Shown here: positions 46,743 through 56,880 of the stretch, one piece after another | Position numbering within the stretch: the stretch's first letter is position 1 | Layout of the letters: every line of letters begins with the position of its first letter | From: Nitrospirota bacterium | Lineage (GTDB): Bacteria; Nitrospirota; Thermodesulfovibrionia; UBA6902 | DNA: 64,000 nucleotides | NCBI GenBank assembly: GCA_016213945.1 | Contig: JACQZF010000004.1 | Span: 84,216 to 148,215, forward strand | Direction of reading: 5' to 3' | Notes under the pieces: model-generated | What the model saw: only the letters and a program-made list of their open reading frames with translations | Database searches by the model: none | What the model was told of the DNA's origin: nothing | Position numbers and translations under genes: made by a program

Positions 46743-47897
46743 ATGGCCAGCCTGACCTCAGATAAAAAATCAATCGAAGCTTTATTGGGCACATCTTTTA
46801 CTGAAAACAATCACGTTGAAATAATAAAAAGTGGCGCTAAAGTTTTCGAGTCTATCCTTGACTGCATCAGAAATGCCACTGAAATAATCTGCATTGAATT
46901 TTACATGGTCAAAGATGATGAAACCGGCAGAAAACTTTCTGAATTACTTAAGGAAAAATCAAAAGAAGGGGTAAAGGTCTATGTGCTTTATGATCACTTC
47001 GGCTCTCTTCTGACATCCCGCCGCTTCTGGTATGAATTGAAAAACGCCGGAATTAATTTCAGAGTATCACATCCGTTTAGATTATCAGCTCCGCAAAGCT
47101 ACATTTACCGAAACCACAAGAAACTTATTATCATTGACGGGGTGAGAGCTTTCATCGGAAGCTTCAATATAGCTGATGAGTATTTCGGTTACTTTAAAAA
47201 TAAGAAAATGCCTTGGCGTGATCTTGGGATATTGATGGAAGGTCCGATAGTCAATGTGCTTTTAGAGCGTTTCACGGAGAGCTGGAAGAGATGGAAGGGA
47301 AAGCCCATAATAGAAATTTCCCCTTCTCCTATTGTTTCTGCTGGTGTCAGGGTGATCCCAATATTTGCCAGCTCAGCAAAAGCAAGAAGAAGAATGAAGG
47401 GATTATTTATTCACAGCATAGAAAACTCTAAAGAGAGTATTTTACTTACCACCGCCTACTTTCTGCCCAGCAAAAGAATGTTAAAGGCATTCGAAAGAGC
47501 CTCAAGCAAAGGCATTGACCTCAAGATTTTGCTGCCTGGAAAAAGTGATGTTAAAACAATTTATTTTGCCAGCAGAGCATACTATAAGAAATTATTGAAT
47601 GCAGGTGTCAAAATATACAATTTCCAGGGCAATGTTCTACATGCAAAAACATCTGTCTTTGATAGCCAATGGAGTATTATTGGTTCAACAAACCTCGATT
47701 TTCAATCATTGAGAAGAAATGAAGAGAGCAATGTAGGAATTTTGGATAAAGAGTTTGGTAGAAAAATGACAGAGACTTTCATGAATGATCTGCAAAAATC
47801 CTTTGAAATAGATTCTGTTTTATGGAATAAACGCCCCTTCTACCAAAAAATATTAGAACAGATTTCCTTAATCATGATGAAAATAGTATCATTTTAG
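46743..47897 (+). CDS. cls: Cardiolipin-synthase-like phospholipase D family protein
   Basis: The ATG at 46743 is preferred, with GGGA upstream; a TTG at 46719 would add eight residues. The 384-residue protein has two HKD motifs: NHKKLIIIDG near 133-142 followed by GSFNIADE, and LHAKTSVFD near 299-307 followed by GSTNLDFQS. Cardiolipin synthases of this type join two phosphatidylglycerols, or use PE. The N-terminal membrane segments found in some ClsA proteins are missing, as in ClsB/ClsC. It lies 38 bases after trpF and probably shares its transcript. A different phosphatidyl transfer or phosphodiesterase role is possible. Confidence 0.8.
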   Translation: MASLTSDKKSIEALLGTSFTENNHVEIIKSGAKVFESILDCIRNATEIICIEFYMVKDDETGRKLSELLKEKSKEGVKVYVLYDHFGSLLTSRRFWYELKNAGINFRVSHPFRLSAPQSYIYRNHKKLIIIDGVRAFIGSFNIADEYFGYFKNKKMPWRDLGILMEGPIVNVLLERFTESWKRWKGKPIIEISPSPIVSAGVRVIPIFASSAKARRRMKGLFIHSIENSKESILLTTAYFLPSKRMLKAFERASSKGIDLKILLPGKSDVKTIYFASRAYYKKLLNAGVKIYNFQGNVLHAKTSVFDSQWSIIGSTNLDFQSLRRNEESNVGILDKEFGRKMTETFMNDLQKSFEIDSVLWNKRPFYQKILEQISLIMMKIVSF

Positions 47898-47979
47898 ATA
47901 TCGATTCTATTGCCCTTTAATAACAAAATCCTGATATGAATTGAAGTTCTTGTGTCGTGCCCGCAGCTTTTTTTAACTT

Positions 47980-48960
47980 TTAGAAATCTAAAATCCCCTC
48001 AGATTTTAATCTATCCTTTATAATATTTGAAAATTCAGTTGCTCCAGCAGTATTCAGATGGTCAGAATCGCTGAAAAGATAATCTTTATCAAAAAAGAAG
48101 TTCTGGTAATCCCATAAAAACATATCAGGTTTACCTTCCACCAATGAATTGATTTGCGCATTGTATTTATCAACCTGCATCATCTCGGATGCAATGGAAT
48201 AATACTCATCAGTAATAGGAAATTTAATAAGTATAATTTTGATTCCATGTCCTGAAGCAAGTGAAACGATTTTATTGAAATAAAAAACCAGATCCTCATC
48301 AACAGATTTTGTGCCTTTGAAATGTTCTTCTGTCCTTGTCCTGGCTAATTTCATCTTATCTTTTTTTGAGTAATTTTCGTCATCGATCATATAACCCTTG
48401 ATAACTTTTCTGTATTTTTCTTTACCCACATTTTGCTGACCATCCTTGAAATAAAGATAGACATTGCCAAATTCTCCGGCATACGGGAAATAATTCCCCC
48501 TTAAATATTCTGTAAGATAAGCAGGGAGGTTCTTTTTTCTAAGTCCTAACTCCCAATAATTAACATACTTTTTCCAATAATAAGAATCCATTAATACATC
48601 TGACCGGTTCGAAGCAAAAGAGTGTAGATCAAAAGGGATAATAAGAACCTTAAACCTTCTGGGTTTATCATTTAAAATATATTTCAGCTTATAATAAGTC
48701 TTCATATAGTTCGCACCACCAGATGAAAAATTAAATGCATCTCCTATTATCTCCGAATTCAAGCCAGTCATGCTATGTGAATCGCCAAGCATCAGAATCT
48801 TATTGTCATACCTGTAGAAATCCCTGTCAATCCTCATCGAATAACTGCCAGACATTATTATCTCTGAATAAAACATACTTAATCCGCGAGCAATAAAAAT
48901 AAGTATTGAGATAAATATCAGTGAATTATATATGACAGAACGTTTCATATTACATAGCAA
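47980..48960 (-). CDS. SGNH-type periplasmic partner of MBOAT copy 2
   Basis: A 326-residue protein with an N-terminal membrane anchor (about 10-28). ILMLGDSHSMTGLNSE near 50-65 is block I with the catalytic Ser. LFSDSDHLNTAGATEF near 293-308 holds the Asp-x-Asp-His. It lies directly behind the MBOAT gene (its ATG is next to the MBOAT stop), so it is very likely the acyl-transferring partner. Sequence is quite unlike the partner at 42315-43424, so the two cassettes are independent. It is AT-rich and convergent with cls. Confidence 0.75.
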   Translation of the reverse strand: MLCNMKRSVIYNSLIFISILIFIARGLSMFYSEIIMSGSYSMRIDRDFYRYDNKILMLGDSHSMTGLNSEIIGDAFNFSSGGANYMKTYYKLKYILNDKPRRFKVLIIPFDLHSFASNRSDVLMDSYYWKKYVNYWELGLRKKNLPAYLTEYLRGNYFPYAGEFGNVYLYFKDGQQNVGKEKYRKVIKGYMIDDENYSKKDKMKLARTRTEEHFKGTKSVDEDLVFYFNKIVSLASGHGIKIILIKFPITDEYYSIASEMMQVDKYNAQINSLVEGKPDMFLWDYQNFFFDKDYLFSDSDHLNTAGATEFSNIIKDRLKSEGILDF

Positions 48961-50406
48961 TCAAAACTGAAAATATATAAACTGATTTGATGTGAAAACT
49001 CCAAAGATTAAGGTGCTAAAAATAATTAAATAGTAAACTGCCCATCTGATACCTAATGGTTTTTCAGAAAAGAACTTTCTCATCTTTTTGTGTCTCTGAA
49101 CTAAATGGATACATTCCATAAATACTATTGACATGACAGAAACAAGAAATTCTGCCTTTCCAACAACCCATATGGAATCAGGATCGAGATTGCTTAGACC
49201 GCTGAACATATTGTTAATAATCATAAAGGCATCAGAAATGGAACTTGCTCTAAAGAAGATCCAGGCTAACAAAACCAGATGGAATGTGATAAAGACTTGA
49301 AGGACTTTTCTGATAAACGGATATTCCGGCAAGCGAAAATATGCCGTGAGTCTTTCCCTGAAGTCCGCTGTCCATATAGAACACAGATAATAAAAACCAT
49401 GCAGTCCGCCCCACACTGCGAAAGTCCAGTTAGCACCATGCCATAGACCGCTTATCAGAAACACTATAAACACATTATAGTACCACCGCCACTTATGAAC
49501 CCTGCTGCCCCCCAAAGCTATATATACATAATCCTTAAACCATGTTGAAAGTGAGATATGCCAGCGTCTCCAAAATTCCGGGATTGATTTTGAAAAATAT
49601 GGCCGTTTGAAATTGTCTATAAGATCAACTCCCAAAACCTGCGCCCCGCCAATTGCAATATCAGAATAGCCTGAAAAATCGCAATAAATCTGGAAAGCAA
49701 AAAAATATGTAGCTATTATCAGTGGTGCGCCATGATATTCTGATGGATTGTTATAAACTTGGTTCACATATATTGCAAGTCTATCCGCAATAACAAGTTT
49801 TTTAAAAAAACCCCATAACATAAGCTTTAGTCCGTCAGTTACACGGTCATAGTCAAACGAGTGCTCTTCATACAACTGTGGCAAGAGTTTGGAGGCTCTA
49901 GCAATAGGGCCGGCTACAAGCTGCGGGAAATAAGCCACATACAGCGCAAATATGACAAGGTGTTTTTCCGGCTTTTTTATCCCGCGGTATATATCTATTG
50001 AGTAGCTCAAAGTATGAAAGGTGTAAAAGGATATTCCGATAGGTAAAAGCATATTAAAAGAAGGCAGCACGTAAGAATAATTAAACTGATTAAATACTAT
50101 TCGGAATGAATCGTTAATAAAATTATAATACTTAAAAAAAAACAGGACGCTAAGATTTAGAACAAGGCTTAAAACTAAGCACATTTTTTTTGTTGATCTT
50201 TTCTCTGCTCTTGCCATGTATTGGCCTGTATAAAAGCTGATTAAGGTGGAAAAAATCATCAGGAAGATATGTGTCGGATTCCAGCACATGTAAAAAAAAT
50301 AGCTTGAGGAAAGGAGTAATACCCATCGATATCGAAAAGGCATCAGAAAATAGGCGGTTGTTACTACTACAAAAAAGACCAGAAATGAAATTGAATTAAA
50401 TAACAT
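48961..50406 (-). CDS. MBOAT-family O-acyltransferase (AlgI-like), copy 2
   Basis: The ATG at 50406 is chosen because AlgI-like proteins start MLFNSISFLVFF; the frame stays open to 50427. The 481-residue protein has about 11-12 membrane segments. Motifs are LLPIGISFYTFHTLSYSID, FSGYSDIAIGGAQVLG, FWRRWHISLSTWFKDYVY and LWHGANWTFAVWGGLHG, with the catalytic His in the last two blocks. It is closer to classical AlgI/PatA than copy 1. It reads away from trpB. It probably imports acetyl groups for the SGNH partner. Confidence 0.9.
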   Translation of the reverse strand: MLFNSISFLVFFVVVTTAYFLMPFRYRWVLLLSSSYFFYMCWNPTHIFLMIFSTLISFYTGQYMARAEKRSTKKMCLVLSLVLNLSVLFFFKYYNFINDSFRIVFNQFNYSYVLPSFNMLLPIGISFYTFHTLSYSIDIYRGIKKPEKHLVIFALYVAYFPQLVAGPIARASKLLPQLYEEHSFDYDRVTDGLKLMLWGFFKKLVIADRLAIYVNQVYNNPSEYHGAPLIIATYFFAFQIYCDFSGYSDIAIGGAQVLGVDLIDNFKRPYFSKSIPEFWRRWHISLSTWFKDYVYIALGGSRVHKWRWYYNVFIVFLISGLWHGANWTFAVWGGLHGFYYLCSIWTADFRERLTAYFRLPEYPFIRKVLQVFITFHLVLLAWIFFRASSISDAFMIINNMFSGLSNLDPDSIWVVGKAEFLVSVMSIVFMECIHLVQRHKKMRKFFSEKPLGIRWAVYYLIIFSTLIFGVFTSNQFIYFQF

Positions 50407-50472
50407 TGGTAATTCTAACAGATTCAATACATATTTTTAATATTACAATGAAACAAACAACCCTTACTTCTA

Positions 50473-50499
50473 TTGATTATTTAGAGCCTATGATATAAT
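50473..50499 (+). promoter_or_regulatory. Candidate promoter for trpB-trpA-accD-folC
   Basis: TTGATT at 50473-50478 and TATAAT at 50494-50499 are 15 bases apart. TGA before TATAAT gives the extended -10 pattern TG-n-TATAAT, which can make up for a short spacer. It lies 43 bases before the trpB ATG, in the divergent gap with MBOAT copy 2. No trp leader peptide or T-box was seen. Confidence 0.5.
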
Positions 50500-50542
50500 A
50501 CAAACTTAAAATTCAATAGATATACGATATAGATAATTCATT

Positions 50543-51745
50543 ATGAAAAATACAGGGGAAAAAGTCCCGGACAATAAAGGCCATTTCGGCCAATACGGCG
50601 GCAGATTCGTTCCTGAAACTCTTATGCCGGCTCTCATAGAGCTTGATAAGGCCTACAATAAATACAAAAAGGATAAGAACTTCCTTGCAGAGCTTGTCTT
50701 GCTCCAAAAAGATTATATAGGAAGGCAGACTCCGCTCTATCTCGCAAAAAACCTTACAGAACTTATTGGAGGTGCAAAGATATACTTAAAAAGAGAAGAC
50801 CTCTGCCATACAGGGGCTCACAAGATAAACAATGCCATTGCGCAGTCTCTCCTTGCAAAAAAGATGGGGAAGACAAGGATAATAGCTGAGACAGGTGCCG
50901 GACAACACGGCGTTGCCACTGCGACCGGAGCTGCCCTTGCAGGACTCCAATGCGAAGTTTATATGGGAACCGATGACATGAAGAGGCAGTCGCTTAATGT
51001 CTTCAGGATGCGCCTTCTGGGCGCTAAAGTGACAGGGGTTTCCATCGGTTCAAAAACACTCAAGGATGCTATAAATGAGGCGCTGCGAGACTGGACAGCA
51101 AATGTTCACAATACTCACTATGTGCTTGGAACTGCATTCGGGCCGCATCCTTATCCTATGATGGTACGGGATTTTCAGTCTGTGATAGGTAAAGAGGCCA
51201 GAAAACAGATACTTAAAGCAGAAGGAAGGCTTCCCGACTGCCTGATAGCATGCGTCGGCGGAGGAAGCAACTCCATCGGGCTTTTCTACGCCTTTTTAAA
51301 AGACAAGATCAGAATGATAGGAGTCGAGGCCGGAGGACACGGCATAAGAAGCGGAAAACACGCTGCACGATTTGCAGGAGGTTCTATCGGCGTCTTCCAG
51401 GGCTGCAAAAGCTATCTTCTGCAGGACAAGGACGGCAATGTCCTCGGGACACACTCGGTCTCCGCTGGGCTTGACTATGCCTCTGTTGGCCCTGAACATT
51501 GTTATTTAAGAGAGTTAGAAAAGATAGAATACACCTACGCAACTGACAAAGAAGCGCTTAATGCATTTGAACTTCTCAGTAACACAGAGGGTATCATCCC
51601 TGCCCTGGAATCTGCGCATGCTGTAGCAGAAGCCGTAAAGGTGGCTTCCTCAATGCCTAAAAAGTCCATCATAATCGTAAATCTTTCAGGCAGAGGCGAT
51701 AAAGATGTTGAGCAGGTTGCAAAGATCAAAGGGATAACACTTTAA
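50543..51745 (+). CDS. trpB: Tryptophan synthase beta chain
   Basis: A 400-residue TrpB1-type enzyme. Motifs are [16 protein letters not shown] at 17-32, [16 protein letters not shown] at 82-97 with the PLP-binding K94, [14 protein letters not shown], and the phosphate-binding [10 protein letters not shown] near 235-244. It condenses indole with serine to give tryptophan, working with TrpA. The stop is five bases before trpA. N-terminal length and loop features are those of the trpA-paired TrpB1, not the stand-alone TrpB2. Confidence 0.97.
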   Translation: MKNTGEKVPDNKGHFGQYGGRFVPETLMPALIELDKAYNKYKKDKNFLAELVLLQKDYIGRQTPLYLAKNLTELIGGAKIYLKREDLCHTGAHKINNAIAQSLLAKKMGKTRIIAETGAGQHGVATATGAALAGLQCEVYMGTDDMKRQSLNVFRMRLLGAKVTGVSIGSKTLKDAINEALRDWTANVHNTHYVLGTAFGPHPYPMMVRDFQSVIGKEARKQILKAEGRLPDCLIACVGGGSNSIGLFYAFLKDKIRMIGVEAGGHGIRSGKHAARFAGGSIGVFQGCKSYLLQDKDGNVLGTHSVSAGLDYASVGPEHCYLRELEKIEYTYATDKEALNAFELLSNTEGIIPALESAHAVAEAVKVASSMPKKSIIIVNLSGRGDKDVEQVAKIKGITL

Positions 51746-51749
51746 TAAT

Positions 51750-52520
51750 ATGAGCAATATTTCACTGGTATTTGACAAGTTTAAAACATCAGGGAGAAAG
51801 GCTCTCATCCCTTACATTATGGCCGGGGACCCGACCCTTGCGGCAACAAAGAAATATATTTCTGCCCTCGAACAAGCAGGAGCAGACATAATTGAGCTCG
51901 GCGTTCCATTCAGTGACCCGCTTGCAGACGGGCCTACGATACAGAGGGCGGCAGAAAGAGCAATTAAACAGAAAGTTACCTTAAGAAAAGTCTTAAAACT
52001 GGTAAGTGAAGTAAGAAAAAGCACCGATATACCTATAATCCTGATGACTTACTACAACCCTGTCTTTAAATTCGGGGTCAGCAGCTTTGTGAAAGCTGCT
52101 GTCAAAGCCGGAGTGGATGGTTTGATAGTGCCCGACCTCATTCCTGATGAGGCAGACGACTATATAAAGGAGGCAAGGAGACATAAGCTTGATACTATCT
52201 TTCTGCTTGCGCCTACAAGCACTCCAGATAGAATAAAAAAAATCTCAGGAGCCTCAACCGGTTTTATTTATTATGTCTCCATAACGGGAATTACAGGTTC
52301 AAAACTTTCAGCAGGCCCGAAAATGAGGCGGACATTAAGCTCAATAAAGAGAGTGACGAACAAACCTGTTGCCGTAGGATTCGGGATATCAACACCTGAG
52401 GAGGCATCATCAATGTCTGGACTTGCTGACGGAGTGATCGTAGGAAGCGCAATAGTCAAACTGATATCTCAGGGTAAAGATATCAGTCATTTTGTCAGAG
52501 CATTGAGAAAAGCGATATAG
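51750..52520 (+). CDS. trpA: Tryptophan synthase alpha chain
   Basis: A 256-residue TIM barrel. Catalytic Glu49 and Asp60 fall in IIELGVPFSDPLADGPTIQ (47-65), at the same numbers as in the E. coli enzyme. MTYYNPVF, GLIVPDLIPDEA and YYVSITGITG follow, and VGFGISTPEEA near 208-218 forms the phosphate site. It cleaves indole-glycerol phosphate to indole for TrpB. It is four bases behind trpB and 48 bases before accD. Confidence 0.96.
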   Translation: MSNISLVFDKFKTSGRKALIPYIMAGDPTLAATKKYISALEQAGADIIELGVPFSDPLADGPTIQRAAERAIKQKVTLRKVLKLVSEVRKSTDIPIILMTYYNPVFKFGVSSFVKAAVKAGVDGLIVPDLIPDEADDYIKEARRHKLDTIFLLAPTSTPDRIKKISGASTGFIYYVSITGITGSKLSAGPKMRRTLSSIKRVTNKPVAVGFGISTPEEASSMSGLADGVIVGSAIVKLISQGKDISHFVRALRKAI

Positions 52521-52568
52521 GTCTTAATATCTTATTAACATTAACTTCCAGGATTAAAATATTCAAAT

Positions 52569-53411
52569 ATGGCATGGTTCAAGAAAGATAAAGCTGCGGC
52601 AGGCAAAAAGGTAAAAGTGCCTGAAGGCCTATGGGTAAAATGCAACTCCTGCAAAGAGATCATCTACAGAAAAGAGGTGGACCGCAACCTCAAGGTCTGT
52701 CCTAAATGCAATTATCACTTCAGGATATCAGCCAGGGAACGTATTTCGCTCTTTGTAGATGAGGGCAGCTTCATTGAGATTGACAGCGGGCTCTCGTCCA
52801 ATGACCCTCTTGAATTCAATCCTGAGGGCAGTGACCAGGTCTCTTATAAAGATAAGCTGAAGGCGGTCCGGAACAGTTCCAGCATTAAGGAAGCAGCTAT
52901 ATCCGGCAGCGCGAAAATTGACGGGCAGCCTGTAATTATAATTGTTCTCGATTTCGCATTCTTCGGAGGAAGCATGGGCTCTGTGGTCGGAGAAAAATTT
53001 GTCAGGGCTGTCGAAAAAGCAGAAAAAGAAGGGCTTCCTTTCATGTCAGTCGCTTCTTCCGGAGGAGCAAGGATGCAGGAAGGAATAATCTCTCTGATAC
53101 AGATGGCAAAGACATCAGGAGCTATTGCAAAGTTCAAGCAAGTTGGAAGACCTTATATTTCGATACTGGCTGACCCTACCTTTGGAGGGGTTTCAGCCAG
53201 TTTCGCGATGTTAGGCGATATAATCATAGCTGAACCTAAGAGCCTTATCGGATTTGCCGGTAAAAGGGTAATCGAACAGACAATAAACCAGCAGCTGCCG
53301 GATAATTTCCAGACTGCGGAGTTTCTGCTTGCACATGGAATGATTGACATTATAGTGCCGAGAAAAGAGCTAAAAAAAACCATAAGCACTATTCTCTCAT
53401 TAACAGCTTGA
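52569..53411 (+). CDS. accD: Acetyl-CoA carboxylase carboxyltransferase beta subunit
   Basis: A 280-residue protein with the N-terminal four-Cys zinc ribbon (C25, C28, C44, C47) and the crotonase-like carboxyltransferase domain. Motifs include GSMGSVVGEKFVRAVE, the oxyanion-hole SSGGARMQEGIISLIQMAK and ILADPTFGGVSASFAMLGD. It works with AccA to transfer CO2 from biotin to acetyl-CoA in fatty acid synthesis. Clustering with trpBA and folC is seen in several bacterial groups. Confidence 0.96.
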   Translation: MAWFKKDKAAAGKKVKVPEGLWVKCNSCKEIIYRKEVDRNLKVCPKCNYHFRISARERISLFVDEGSFIEIDSGLSSNDPLEFNPEGSDQVSYKDKLKAVRNSSSIKEAAISGSAKIDGQPVIIIVLDFAFFGGSMGSVVGEKFVRAVEKAEKEGLPFMSVASSGGARMQEGIISLIQMAKTSGAIAKFKQVGRPYISILADPTFGGVSASFAMLGDIIIAEPKSLIGFAGKRVIEQTINQQLPDNFQTAEFLLAHGMIDIIVPRKELKKTISTILSLTA

Positions 53412-53477
53412 GAAACGAGCTGATATAGATCTTATCCCCTGCTATATGATCTTATAAATTACCTTTTGCCTTTCATT

Positions 53478-54818
53478 ATGTTAACTGACCCGGAACTATA
53501 CAGTAAAACCGTAAATTACCTCTATGACCTGCAGAAGCACGGGATAAAGCTCGGGCTCTCAAATATCGAGAGACTGACCGGCATGCTTGGGAAGCCTCAA
53601 AACTCCTTCCGCTCCATCCACATCGCCGGGACAAATGGAAAAGGGTCGACCACGACCATGATCGCCTCCATTCTCAGAACCAGCGGCTGGAAGGTCGGCA
53701 TGTTCACTTCACCTCATCTCAAAAGCTTTACCGAGCGTATCAGGGTAAACGGCATTCCGATATCAGAATCAGATGTGGTCTCGCTCACTCATCAAATAAG
53801 AGAGTCCTTTGCAGGTACAGGCCTGAACCCGACATTTTTTGAAGTTGTCACGGCGCTTGCGTTTTACTATTTTGCATTGAACAAAGTTGACTGGGCTGTC
53901 ATTGAAACAGGAATGGGCGGCAGGTTTGACGCGACAAATATAATACGCCCGGAGCTCAGCATCATAACAAACATCGATATTGACCATGCGGAATATCTTG
54001 GAGATTCCATTGCCGCCATAAGCCATGAGAAAGCAGGTATCATTAAACAGGGTGTGCCTGTGATAACCGCAGCCCGGCAGCCTGAGGCTATAAAGAACTT
54101 GTCAGAAACTTCTGAGATGAATAATTCCGTTATTCATATTTACGGAAAAGACTTTACAAGTTCTCCGGTCTCGACAGGTCTCAACAGACAGCTGTTTGAT
54201 TACAAAGGCTACAGGATTCTTGAAAATATCTCTCTAAACCTTGCAGGCAGCTACCAGACGGTTAACGCATCTCTTGTGCTGAGAGCCATGGAATTGCTAA
54301 ATGAAAGCGGAGAAAATATTGACGACATCTCTATAAGAAACAGCCTTTCAAAGATCGATCTTGAAGGACGGCTTGAAGTTGTATCTGAAGCGCCTTTTAT
54401 TATCCTCGACAGCGCGCATAACCCTGAAGCATCCAAAAGATTATCCAGCTCATTAAAAGAACTATTCCCGGACAAGAAGATCACAATAATAATAGGTATA
54501 ATGAAAGACAAAGATATCTCAGGAATATTAAAACCGATCCTGGAGATATCTGACTCCATCATCCTGACAAGGCCTGAAGGGGAAAGAGCCGCATCTCCTG
54601 AAGAGATCAATAAACAGGCAACCCGGTTGATAATGAATAACATTAAAAAAAGGCATATTTCAGTAACACTGACAGACACAGTGGGCGAAGCTTTGGAAAC
54701 TGCAAAGAAGATGCGGCTTGATGACAGCATTATATGTGTAACGGGGTCATTTTATACGACCGGCAAGGTTAAAGAGCTGTTGGGAAATAAGGGCATACTG
54801 TCCGGGTTAAGGGAATAA
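53478..54818 (+). CDS. folC: Dihydrofolate synthase / folylpolyglutamate synthase
   Basis: The start is the ATG at 53478; a TTG at 53466 is weaker. The 446-residue Mur-ligase-family protein has the P-loop IAGTNGKGSTTTMIASIL near 46-63, FTSPHLKSFTERIRVNG, ETGMGGRFDATNII and NIDIDHAEYLGDSIAAIS. In the C-terminal domain are LDSAHNPEASK and CVTGSFYTTGKVKELL. It adds glutamate to dihydropteroate and then to folate. It follows accD after 66 bases and precedes lptD by seven. Confidence 0.95.
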   Translation: MLTDPELYSKTVNYLYDLQKHGIKLGLSNIERLTGMLGKPQNSFRSIHIAGTNGKGSTTTMIASILRTSGWKVGMFTSPHLKSFTERIRVNGIPISESDVVSLTHQIRESFAGTGLNPTFFEVVTALAFYYFALNKVDWAVIETGMGGRFDATNIIRPELSIITNIDIDHAEYLGDSIAAISHEKAGIIKQGVPVITAARQPEAIKNLSETSEMNNSVIHIYGKDFTSSPVSTGLNRQLFDYKGYRILENISLNLAGSYQTVNASLVLRAMELLNESGENIDDISIRNSLSKIDLEGRLEVVSEAPFIILDSAHNPEASKRLSSSLKELFPDKKITIIIGIMKDKDISGILKPILEISDSIILTRPEGERAASPEEINKQATRLIMNNIKKRHISVTLTDTVGEALETAKKMRLDDSIICVTGSFYTTGKVKELLGNKGILSGLRE

Positions 54819-54825
54819 AGAGGAA

Positions 54826-56880
54826 ATGATAAACAGTAAATTGGAAACAAAGAACTCCCGTACAACCGTTAATATCAGATATATATTTTTATTTGCTCTT
54901 TTTCATTTTCTGCTTCTAACTTCAGCGTTCGCAGAGGAATCCTTGAATATATCTTCCGACTCCCTGGAGTATATATCCAAAGACAATACATATATCGGGA
55001 AAGGGAATGTCAGCATACTGTATAAAGACCAAAGCCTGAAAGCCGACGAGGTGCGCCTGAATAATTCCACATCTGATGCCGCTGCGACAGGCAATATTAT
55101 TTATGAAAGCAGTGAAACTATAATTAACGCTGATAAGCTGGAGTTAAACCTTGAAAATAAACTGGGCACAATTTATAAAAGCTACATATTATACAAAAAG
55201 AGAAATTACCACATTAGAGGCGGCGACCTGAAAAAAACAGGAGATGAAAGCTACAAGATGGATAAAGCCGATGTCACAACATGTGACGCAAACCCTCCTG
55301 AATGGCATATCTCCGCTAAAGACATCACAGCTGTCGAACACGAAAGGCTGACCCTCAAAGATGTGAAATTTTATATAAAAAACATCCCTGTTCTATATAC
55401 GCCGTATTTCACTGTTCCGTTATTGGGAAAGCGGGAGACCGGTTTATTGAACCCGTCTGTCGGTTATACAAATACTAAAGGATTCACATATAAACAAGGG
55501 GTGTTCTGGGCCATACGCGACAACATGGACGCTGCCTTTTACCTTGATTACTACAGTAATAAAGGGCTTGGAAAGGGGTTCGATTACAGATATATATCAA
55601 GCCCTGATACTTTCGGAGAGGCATGGCTGTACCACCTGCGGGACAACGATCTTGCAAAGGACTTTACCGAGATAAAGACCTACCACAACCGCAAGCTCCC
55701 ATTTAACATATCCAGCTACCTGAAAGTTCACGCGGTAACCGATTTCGATTATTACGATATCCTTGAGTCAACCTCTCCTGACAGGTTCGGGCTGGCATCA
55801 AAGGAACCGGCTTTTTTCGGCTTCCTCTCTAACGAGAGACAGCAAAAATATCTTGAATCAACCCTGCATTTCTCAAAACCTGTCTATAACGGAAGGTTTT
55901 ATCTCCTCAGCCAGTATAGACAGAACCTCGAGGGAAGTTCCGGCACAATTCCTCAAAATCTGCCTGAAATAGGCATCATACTGAATACAGTTACCCATGG
56001 GGCGGCCTCTTTCAATGCGGCGCTTAAAGGTTCGAACTTCTGGAGAGATCAGGGACAGATCGGACAGAGGATCGACCTCAATCCTAATTTGTTTTTGAGC
56101 TTTGGAAGGACGGTTAATGTTACGCAAAAGATAGGGTTGCGTGAAACAGCCTATTTTTTAACATCTCCGGACAAGAACAGGAACAGGCTGCTCTTTGACC
56201 TGAGCACTTCATTGTCAACAAGTTTTCTTAAGAAGTTCAAATCCTTTAATCAAATTGTTGAACCTTCAGTTGAGTATACCTACATACCTGATGTTGAACA
56301 GGACGATATAACAACCTTTGACTCAACGGATTATATTCCTCAGACAAGCAGAATAACTTACTCGCTCACCAACAGGCTTGCAAGCTCTATCGCCCAAAAA
56401 AGGCTTGAGTCAAGGTTCAGGCTGTCACAAAGCTACAGCCTGCTCAGCACCGACAAGCCGTTCACCCCTGTGGTCGTGGAAGGCGCGTTTTCAAGCGACA
56501 GATTGAATTTTAAAATAAACGTATCATATGATACCTATAGCATGAGGGTAACAGATACTATCGCTTCTGTTAATCTGAAGAGCGAAACAGGCTTTATAAG
56601 CCTTGGAAAAAATTTCCGTCGCTCTACGCTTCTTGACCAGTACTCGATCGAAGCCGGCCTGTACCATCCGATAAAAGTTTATAATAAAAGCCTTCCTGTA
56701 GAGATGTACGGCAAGCTGTGGTATGACCTTAAAGGCGGGGGAGTACAGGAGTTAAATCTCAAGACGGCATATAGACGCCAGTGCTGGGGATTTACCGCTA
56801 CTTATACAAAAAAACCTCTTGAATACCAGATCATGTTCGGCATCGAGTTTACCGGACTCGGCACAGTTCAGTTAGGATGA
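54826..56880 (+). CDS. lptD: LPS-assembly protein LptD
   Basis: A 684-residue outer-membrane protein. The signal peptide (about 17-36) ends SAFAEE. An OstA/LptA-like jellyroll spans about 40-160, and the barrel follows. The conserved VTTCDANPPEWHISA near 149-163 and RRQCWGFTATY near the C-terminus hold the Cys that form the inter-domain disulfides in LptD proteins. PVLYTPYFTVPLLGKRETGLLNPS is split by the usual loop. It inserts LPS into the outer leaflet. It is somewhat shorter than the roughly 780-residue E. coli protein. It starts seven bases after folC, an uncommon link of envelope and folate genes. Confidence 0.9.
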   Translation: MINSKLETKNSRTTVNIRYIFLFALFHFLLLTSAFAEESLNISSDSLEYISKDNTYIGKGNVSILYKDQSLKADEVRLNNSTSDAAATGNIIYESSETIINADKLELNLENKLGTIYKSYILYKKRNYHIRGGDLKKTGDESYKMDKADVTTCDANPPEWHISAKDITAVEHERLTLKDVKFYIKNIPVLYTPYFTVPLLGKRETGLLNPSVGYTNTKGFTYKQGVFWAIRDNMDAAFYLDYYSNKGLGKGFDYRYISSPDTFGEAWLYHLRDNDLAKDFTEIKTYHNRKLPFNISSYLKVHAVTDFDYYDILESTSPDRFGLASKEPAFFGFLSNERQQKYLESTLHFSKPVYNGRFYLLSQYRQNLEGSSGTIPQNLPEIGIILNTVTHGAASFNAALKGSNFWRDQGQIGQRIDLNPNLFLSFGRTVNVTQKIGLRETAYFLTSPDKNRNRLLFDLSTSLSTSFLKKFKSFNQIVEPSVEYTYIPDVEQDDITTFDSTDYIPQTSRITYSLTNRLASSIAQKRLESRFRLSQSYSLLSTDKPFTPVVVEGAFSSDRLNFKINVSYDTYSMRVTDTIASVNLKSETGFISLGKNFRRSTLLDQYSIEAGLYHPIKVYNKSLPVEMYGKLWYDLKGGGVQELNLKTAYRRQCWGFTATYTKKPLEYQIMFGIEFTGLGTVQLG

